A DNA stretch of 9,958 nucleotides from Dehalococcoidia bacterium (lineage in GTDB: Bacteria > Chloroflexota > Dehalococcoidia > Dehalococcoidales > JAUXAE01), in contig DAOUZU010000030.1 in the NCBI GenBank assembly GCA_030665535.1, forward strand, positions 1-9,958, in the 5' to 3' direction. The position numbers and the translations under genes are program-made. Positions 6,090-9,958 of this stretch are shown in pieces; positions within the stretch are counted from its first letter, which is position 1; every line of letters starts with the position of its first letter. The notes beneath the pieces were generated by a model that saw only the letters and a list, made by a program, of their open reading frames with translations, was not told the origin of the DNA and searched no databases.

Positions 6090-6959
6090 TTAATCCTCTA
6101 AATCCTCGTAGAGCCGGGCCGCCTCCAGGCGGCGCTCCCTTCCGGGGACGGCGGCGCCGTTTGCGGAGGCTTTGGAGGCCATGTCCCCGGCCAGTAGGGC
6201 GGCGCCGAGGGCACCACTATACAGCGGCTCATCGGGTACCAGTACCTTGCCGCCCAGGTTGTGGCCGATGGCCCTGACGACGCCTTCGTTTTGGGCGACG
6301 CCGCCGGTGAGGACGACATCGGCCTCAATCTCAAGCCCCCGCGCCATTTCCAGCACCCGCCGGGCGATGGCCTCGTGCAGGCCGGCCAGTATCCGCGGTA
6401 GCGGTTTTCCCGCCGTGATGAGGCCGACAATCTCCTGCTGGGCGAAGATGGTGCAGGTACTACCGATTTTCACGCTTTCAGTGGCCTCCAGCGACAGCCT
6501 TCCCATATCCTCCAGCTTGATGCCCAGGGCGGCGGCGGTGACCTCCAGGAAGCGGCCGGTGCCGGCGGCGCAGCGGTCGTTCATGACGAAATCAATCAGC
6601 CGGCCATTCTTTATTTTCAGGGCCTTGGCGTCCTGGCCGCCGATGTCTATGGCCGTGCGGGCTCTGGGGAAGAGGTGGCTTACCCCCCTGGCGTGGCAGC
6701 TCAGCTCCGTCACCTCACAGTCGGCGAAAGGTATGTTGACCCGCCCGTAGCCGGTGGCCACGATGTAGTCTATCTGTTCCAGGGAGAGACCGGCCTCCTC
6801 TAACGCCTGGGCCATCACCCGGTTGGCCAGGCGGCGGTGCTCGGCGCCGGTGGGGCCGTGGCGGCGGGCGACGACCTGCCCCTCCCCGTCGATGAGTAGC
6901 ACCTTGGTCATCGTGGAACCCAGGTCAATGCCGGCAAAATGGCCTTTCGCTTTGCTCAT
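6090..6959 (-). CDS. BcrA/HgdC-like ATPase activator subunit
   Basis: This 289-residue ASKHA-fold ATPase belongs to the family that drives benzoyl-CoA reductases and 2-hydroxyacyl-CoA dehydratases with ATP. All nucleotide motifs look intact: phosphate-1 GIDLGSTMTKV (residues 10-20), phosphate-2 AIDIGGQDAK (103-112) and the adenosine motif VVLTGGVAQNEGV from about residue 205. The cluster ligands are Cys130 in NDRCAAGTGRFLE and Cys169 in GSTCTIFAQQE, 39 residues apart as in the known activator HgdC. It is about the size of HgdC and of the small BzdP/BzdQ-type subunits, and lacks the long N-terminal region of some BcrA proteins. It begins 7 nt after the 390-residue catalytic subunit and ends 1 nt before the second ATPase; no strong Shine-Dalgarno is visible. 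It probably forms a heterodimer with the 265-residue protein, sharing one [4Fe-4S] cluster. The family assignment is firm; BcrA versus BcrD orthology is not. Confidence 0.93.
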   Translation of the reverse strand: MSKAKGHFAGIDLGSTMTKVLLIDGEGQVVARRHGPTGAEHRRLANRVMAQALEEAGLSLEQIDYIVATGYGRVNIPFADCEVTELSCHARGVSHLFPRARTAIDIGGQDAKALKIKNGRLIDFVMNDRCAAGTGRFLEVTAAALGIKLEDMGRLSLEATESVKIGSTCTIFAQQEIVGLITAGKPLPRILAGLHEAIARRVLEMARGLEIEADVVLTGGVAQNEGVVRAIGHNLGGKVLVPDEPLYSGALGAALLAGDMASKASANGAAVPGRERRLEAARLYEDLED

Positions 6960-6966
6960 TATTGAA

Positions 6967-8139
6967 TTAGCCCCGGTCTAATATCTCCAGGAAGGCCTGA
7001 ATCCTGGTCTTCAGCGGTGCCATGGCCGTCTGCTGGTAGTCATGTTCAATATAGATGGACGGTAGGCCCAGGCCTTTAAGGTAATCCTTTACCTGGGGCA
7101 CCTCGTAACCGTGAATATCGCAGTAGCGCAGCGATTGCAGAACCACCCCCTGCACATTCCAGTCCCTGGCGTACTCTTTCAGGTAGCCGAAACGGGCCTC
7201 AAGGTCGGCGCGGTAGTCTTTGGTCTTACCGCCGTCGTTGGTCTGGCGGAAGGTACGGGGACATTTCACATCCACCAGGTAGCGGCGGGCCAGGCCGTCC
7301 AGCGGATCTTCGGTCAGCTCTACGTCCGGCCAAAAGAAGCGGCTGCCGACGCAGGTATCGTCCATCACCAGGCTGGCATCGAGTCCTTCCATCATCTCGA
7401 TAAGCGAGGTGTTGTCCAGGATACTCCCCCAGACCAGCAGCCGTGCCTTTTTCTGTGGCGGGCTGTCTTGACGCCGGCTGACCTCATTGATAACTTCCTC
7501 AAGCAGTTCGTTGCCCTCGGTCACGGGCAGGCTCATCAGGGCCACCATTACCTGCAGGGTCTCCACCCCGGAAATCAGCGGCGGGTCGGGCTTTCTAAAG
7601 GAGTAAAGTTGCCGCACCAGCGCCCGCTGCCGGTTGTGAAGCTTTATGGCTTCTTTCAGACTCCGTGTAGTTATCTTTTTACCGGCCAGTTCTTCCAGCG
7701 TCTTGCCGAAGGCGGCCAGCAGACCCCGGTGCTGCGCCACCGCCGACGGGCCGGCGGTATGGGGGGTATCTATGAAGTGGAAGTAGTCCGGTTTGAGGTA
7801 TATGTTCCAGATGTGGGCCGTCTTCTCGGCGACATCACAGGAGTGGGCCATCACCACCCCGTCCAGGAATTCGTACCTCTGCTTGAGGCCCAGGTCCAGG
7901 GTGCTGCGGATGAAGGGACAGACGACCGACGGCAGGCAACTGTCGGCCTTGCTTATCGGCTCGTTGATATCGCCCAACAGGCGGAAGGGAACGATGTCCA
8001 GGGCGGTCATCATCTCCAGTGGCGGGTAGGCGCAGAGGTAGCCGATTACCTTTTTCCCCGCCGCCTTTAATTCTTCGGCGCGGTGGCGGCGGTTACGGTA
8101 GACGGCCCTTGCCCTGGCCAGCCCCTTTTCCTCGGCCAA
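6967..8139 (-). CDS. BcrC/BzdN/HgdB-like reductase or dehydratase catalytic subunit
   Basis: This 390-residue protein belongs to the benzoyl-CoA reductase / 2-hydroxyacyl-CoA dehydratase subunit family (HgdB, FldC, BcrC, BzdN) and is close to the size of BcrC and BzdN. Recognisable stretches are GYLCAYPPLEMMTA (Cys36), SCLPSVVCPF (Cys68, Cys74), MAHSCD (Cys101), the linker helix ITTRSLKEAIKLHNRQR, the second domain start RLLVWGS, MDDTCVGSRFFW (Cys263), KCPR (Cys293), SLRYCDIHGYE (Cys340) and the C-terminal LKTRIQAFLEIL. Several of these cysteines are candidate [4Fe-4S] ligands. The family takes single electrons from the ATPase to reduce an aromatic ring or to remove the hydroxyl of a 2-hydroxyacyl-CoA by radical chemistry, in anaerobes. 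A TTG start is backed by AAGGAG. Its partner gene lies immediately upstream. Which of the two reactions it performs cannot be decided from the motifs I can see. Confidence 0.92.
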   Translation of the reverse strand: MAEEKGLARARAVYRNRRHRAEELKAAGKKVIGYLCAYPPLEMMTALDIVPFRLLGDINEPISKADSCLPSVVCPFIRSTLDLGLKQRYEFLDGVVMAHSCDVAEKTAHIWNIYLKPDYFHFIDTPHTAGPSAVAQHRGLLAAFGKTLEELAGKKITTRSLKEAIKLHNRQRALVRQLYSFRKPDPPLISGVETLQVMVALMSLPVTEGNELLEEVINEVSRRQDSPPQKKARLLVWGSILDNTSLIEMMEGLDASLVMDDTCVGSRFFWPDVELTEDPLDGLARRYLVDVKCPRTFRQTNDGGKTKDYRADLEARFGYLKEYARDWNVQGVVLQSLRYCDIHGYEVPQVKDYLKGLGLPSIYIEHDYQQTAMAPLKTRIQAFLEILDRG

Positions 8140-8146
8140 TGTGGTT

Positions 8147-8152
8147 CTCCTT
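8147..8152 (-). promoter_or_regulatory. Strong ribosome binding site supporting a TTG start
   Basis: AAGGAG on the minus strand lies 7 nt before the TTG at 8139. It supports TTG as the initiation codon of the 390-residue subunit, giving MAEEKGLARAR as the N-terminus. It occupies most of the 21-nt gap between the two catalytic-subunit genes. Confidence 0.65.
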
Positions 8153-8160
8153 ATGTAAAG

Positions 8161-9495
8161 CTACCAGCTAAAGCCGGCCTCTTTTCGTACTTTCTTGTAG
8201 TGGTCCATCGTCTCCTCGAAGGTCTCCGCCTTGGTTAAGGCGCCGGCGGGGTCGAACAGCTTCAGGTCAACAATATCGCCCTCAATCACCAGCGACGGCA
8301 CCTTGAGCTTTTTCATCAGGCGGTCGGCCACCAGGGTCAGGTGGTTGGTGGCTGTGCGGCAGGAGAGCAGGGGGTGCAGCACCACCCCGTCGCACTGGTA
8401 ATCCCGCACGTACTCCAAGTAGGGATAGGCGAAGTAGCCCCACCACTCGCCGGCATCATAGGCCTGTCGGTAGTAGCCGGTGAGCCAGTGGTAGCTGTAG
8501 CGGGCCAGGCGTTCCAGGGGGTCTGTCACCCCGTTTAAGTCTATGGGCCTGGGGGGGTGGTAGGCCCAGCTTTCTATGACGAAGTTCCAGCCCCTCTCCG
8601 CCAGCTTATCGAAGAAGCCCAGGCTGTGCCAGGGAGGTAGCTCCAGGAAAGCCAGGCGGTACTTCTCGGTTGTGTTGATGGCGCTGACCTTATTATCTAC
8701 CCGTTCTTTAATCTCATCGTACATCCGGCGGTAGAGACCGGCCGTCTGGCCGGGGTCGGCGGCCATATACAGGGAGGCCGGCATGCTGCTCCAGAAATCG
8801 CGGGAGTGCATCGGGCCGGGCCGGGCGCGGCGCAGCTCATTTACCTTATGCCACCAGTTGTTCATCTCGACCGTATCGGTCGTAATCTCATCCAACCTGT
8901 CCCGGTTCATCTTCTTGCCCAGAAGGTTTTCCAGGAAGGTGACGAACTCGCCCAGCTGGGCAACGATAAAGCTGATGTTGGTTTCGTGGGCTCCTGGGGT
9001 CAGGCCTTCCTTGACACCGGGGTGGGGCAGCTCCAGCACCCACAGCGGGGCGTCGAAGTAGCGCCCCAGGGACTGGAACCACTTGTAGCGAGCGTCACAG
9101 AGGCTGCCCGAGCCCAATAGCAGCGTTGGCCGGGGCATGCCGCCCATAGGGGCCTCCTCCGGTATGCCGCCGGCGTCCATCATGCGGCCGGTGTAGCCCA
9201 GGCAGTTGCGGGCATAGCCGCACATATGGGATGGGAAGCCATCAGCCGCCGAGCGCTCCAGATAGCCCTGAGCGGCCCCGAAAGCGGCGCAGACGGCACC
9301 GTAGTCCTCCGGGTATATGGTGGCCACGTCCATCGCCTTTAAGATGGGGTCTCCCTGCCACCAGTTGACCATGCACCAGGCCACCGGTTTGCCCTCGGCG
9401 GCGGCGGAAAGCCCCTGCCGGTACATGCCGTCTATCAGCCCCCTTAGGGGGTACATAGACTTAAGGCGGTTTATTGGCCTTTTCTTTTCGGTCAT
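8161..9495 (-). CDS. BcrB/BzdO/HgdA-like reductase or dehydratase catalytic subunit
   Basis: This 444-residue protein is the second member of the same two-subunit catalytic family, matching the length of BcrB and BzdO rather than the shorter dehydratase alpha subunits. Visible features are the N-terminal PVAWCMVNWWQG (Cys41), IYPEDYGAVCAAFG (Cys69), SHMCGYARNCLGY (Cys92 and Cys98), LLGSGSLCDARYKW (Cys133), a long middle helical region, and a C-terminal domain with QCDGVVLHPLLSCRTATNH (Cys368, Cys379) and PSLVIEGDIVD. The CGYAR and SCR motifs are where the BcrB/HgdA side of the family carries cluster and substrate-site cysteines. Many Trp and Tyr residues lie in the middle region (for example residues 334-360). 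It starts at an ATG 6 nt after the DUF35 stop with no clear Shine-Dalgarno, so coupled translation is likely. It should pair with the 390-residue protein. Aromatic reductase versus 2-hydroxyacyl-CoA dehydratase remains undecided. Confidence 0.9.
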   Translation of the reverse strand: MTEKKRPINRLKSMYPLRGLIDGMYRQGLSAAAEGKPVAWCMVNWWQGDPILKAMDVATIYPEDYGAVCAAFGAAQGYLERSAADGFPSHMCGYARNCLGYTGRMMDAGGIPEEAPMGGMPRPTLLLGSGSLCDARYKWFQSLGRYFDAPLWVLELPHPGVKEGLTPGAHETNISFIVAQLGEFVTFLENLLGKKMNRDRLDEITTDTVEMNNWWHKVNELRRARPGPMHSRDFWSSMPASLYMAADPGQTAGLYRRMYDEIKERVDNKVSAINTTEKYRLAFLELPPWHSLGFFDKLAERGWNFVIESWAYHPPRPIDLNGVTDPLERLARYSYHWLTGYYRQAYDAGEWWGYFAYPYLEYVRDYQCDGVVLHPLLSCRTATNHLTLVADRLMKKLKVPSLVIEGDIVDLKLFDPAGALTKAETFEETMDHYKKVRKEAGFSW

Positions 9496-9501
9496 CGGAA
9501 G

Positions 9502-9912
9502 TCAGTCTGCCAGGTAAAATACGGGCCGGGCGCCCTCTCCGGCGGAGTACTTGTCGCCGGGGAAGACCTTGTTCCCCAGATTGAGGCGACGGCCAATCAG
9601 TTCCATGGTGGCCTTCTCCGGCTCCACGCCGGCCAGGTTGCCCATCAGCCAGGGGCCTTCTTCGAGTTCGGCCAGCACGATGGTATAGGGGGCCTCATCC
9701 TCGCGGCCCTCGGAGGGCACGAAAACGGTGGTAAACGTCTGGATGGTACCCCGGCCGCAAAGCTCGACGATATCCATATCCGGGCTGAGGCACTTGCAGC
9801 AGACCATCCTCGGCGGCACGCAGATATCCTGGCACTGGTTGCACTTGAGCCCCAGCAGTCGGTTCTCCTTGAGGGCCTGGCTGTATTCCTTGAAGGTGAG
9901 TTTGTATTCCAT
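9502..9912 (-). CDS. DUF35 zinc-ribbon/OB-fold acyl-CoA-associated protein
   Basis: This 136-residue protein has the DUF35 plan: an N-terminal helix (EYKLTFKEYSQALKENRL), a rubredoxin-like zinc ribbon with Cys24-x-x-Cys27 and Cys38-x-x-Cys41, then an OB fold beginning GRGTIQTFTTVFVPSEG and ending in a short PVFYLAD strand. DUF35 proteins usually partner thiolase-like or HMG-CoA-synthase-like enzymes, and are thought to bind CoA or hold the active complex together. Here it is the first complete gene of the minus-strand operon, 6 nt before the 444-residue subunit and 19 nt after the stop of a gene that is cut by the window edge and may be its thiolase partner. The ATG has a strong AAGGGGG six nt before it. 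An alternative is that it serves the reductase-like complex directly; nothing in the sequence decides this. Confidence 0.9.
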   Translation of the reverse strand: MEYKLTFKEYSQALKENRLLGLKCNQCQDICVPPRMVCCKCLSPDMDIVELCGRGTIQTFTTVFVPSEGREDEAPYTIVLAELEEGPWLMGNLAGVEPEKATMELIGRRLNLGNKVFPGDKYSAGEGARPVFYLAD

Positions 9913-9918
9913 CTAATT

Positions 9919-9925
9919 CCCCCTT
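9919..9925 (-). promoter_or_regulatory. Ribosome binding site of the DUF35 gene
   Basis: AAGGGGG on the minus strand, 6 nt before the ATG at 9912, confirms that start. The short gap to the stop of the upstream frame leaves no room for a separate promoter. Confidence 0.6.
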
Positions 9926-9931
9926 TTTGAA

Positions 9932-9958
9932 CTACCAGCCGCGCTGGAGGATCAGATT
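9932..9958 (-). CDS. 3' end of an upstream gene, possibly a thiolase (partial)
   Basis: On the minus strand one frame reads eight codons (NLILQRGW) and then TAG at 9934-9932, 19 nt before the DUF35 start. A hydrophobic strand followed by a short charged end is how many thiolase-family proteins finish, and DUF35 genes often follow a thiolase gene. Eight residues cannot identify a family, so the product is a guess from context. Another frame on this strand is also open here, so even the reading frame is tentative. Confidence 0.3.
   Translation of the reverse strand, partial: NLILQRGW

Noticed and set aside
7111..8070. Long plus-strand open frame (319 codons) opposite the 390-residue subunit
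   Set aside because: Its translation has no recognisable domain and mirrors a well-conserved gene on the other strand; high GC content lengthens such antisense frames.
6967..9495. Tungsten-dependent (class II) benzoyl-CoA reductase
   Set aside because: There is no BamB-like tungstopterin protein; the ATPase subunits and HgdA/HgdB-type catalytic subunits belong to the ATP-dependent class.
1..9958. Mobile element, phage or defence system
   Set aside because: No transposase, integrase, nuclease, toxin, direct-repeat array or tRNA is visible; all complete genes fit acyl-CoA metabolism or its regulation, with similar base composition throughout.

Overview
The window is a GC-rich bacterial (possibly archaeal) fragment, densely coding, with no RNA genes, CRISPR arrays or insertion sequences that I can see. 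Two gene clusters converge at about position 4,873. The encoded enzymes (adenosylcobalamin-type acyl-CoA mutase, acyl-CoA dehydrogenase, MaoC hydratase, an ATP-driven iron-sulfur reductase/dehydratase and a DUF35 protein) point to a strict anaerobe that degrades or rearranges acyl-CoA thioesters. High GC, frequent ATA (Ile) codons and this gene mix would suit an uncultured Chloroflexota (Dehalococcoidia-like) or a Desulfobacterota-like anaerobe. That placement is inference; there is no phylogenetic marker gene here.

Left cluster, plus strand (1-4875): the 3' part of a Sir2-family NAD-dependent protein deacylase, then a MeaB/ArgK-type GTPase, an acyl-CoA dehydrogenase, the catalytic subunit of a methylmalonyl-CoA-mutase-family enzyme and its separate cobalamin-binding subunit. 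Gaps are 57, 31, 9 and 8 nt, so the last four genes look like one operon: a radical B12 mutase, its chaperone GTPase and a flavin dehydrogenase.

Right cluster, minus strand, read from 9958 down to 4872: the last codons of an upstream gene (possibly a thiolase), a DUF35 zinc-ribbon/OB-fold protein, two subunits of the benzoyl-CoA reductase / 2-hydroxyacyl-CoA dehydratase catalytic family (444 and 390 aa), two ASKHA-fold ATPase subunits with paired cluster cysteines (289 and 265 aa), and a MaoC-type (R)-enoyl-CoA hydratase. Two catalytic plus two ATPase subunits is the composition of an ATP-dependent class I benzoyl-CoA reductase. A simple 2-hydroxyacyl-CoA dehydratase normally has one activator.

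The most interesting signal is that the whole B12 module departs from canonical methylmalonyl-CoA mutase at recognised key positions. In the catalytic subunit the active-site His is Asn, and the substrate-pocket Tyr and Phe are both Leu, while the carboxylate-binding Arg is kept. In the B12 subunit the DxHxxG motif reads ExHxxG and the preceding Lys is Gln. In the GTPase, NKxD reads NKAE and the C-terminal arm is short. Together with the neighbouring reductase-like complex, this suggests a mutase of unusual substrate working in an anaerobic acyl-CoA pathway that I cannot match to a described one.
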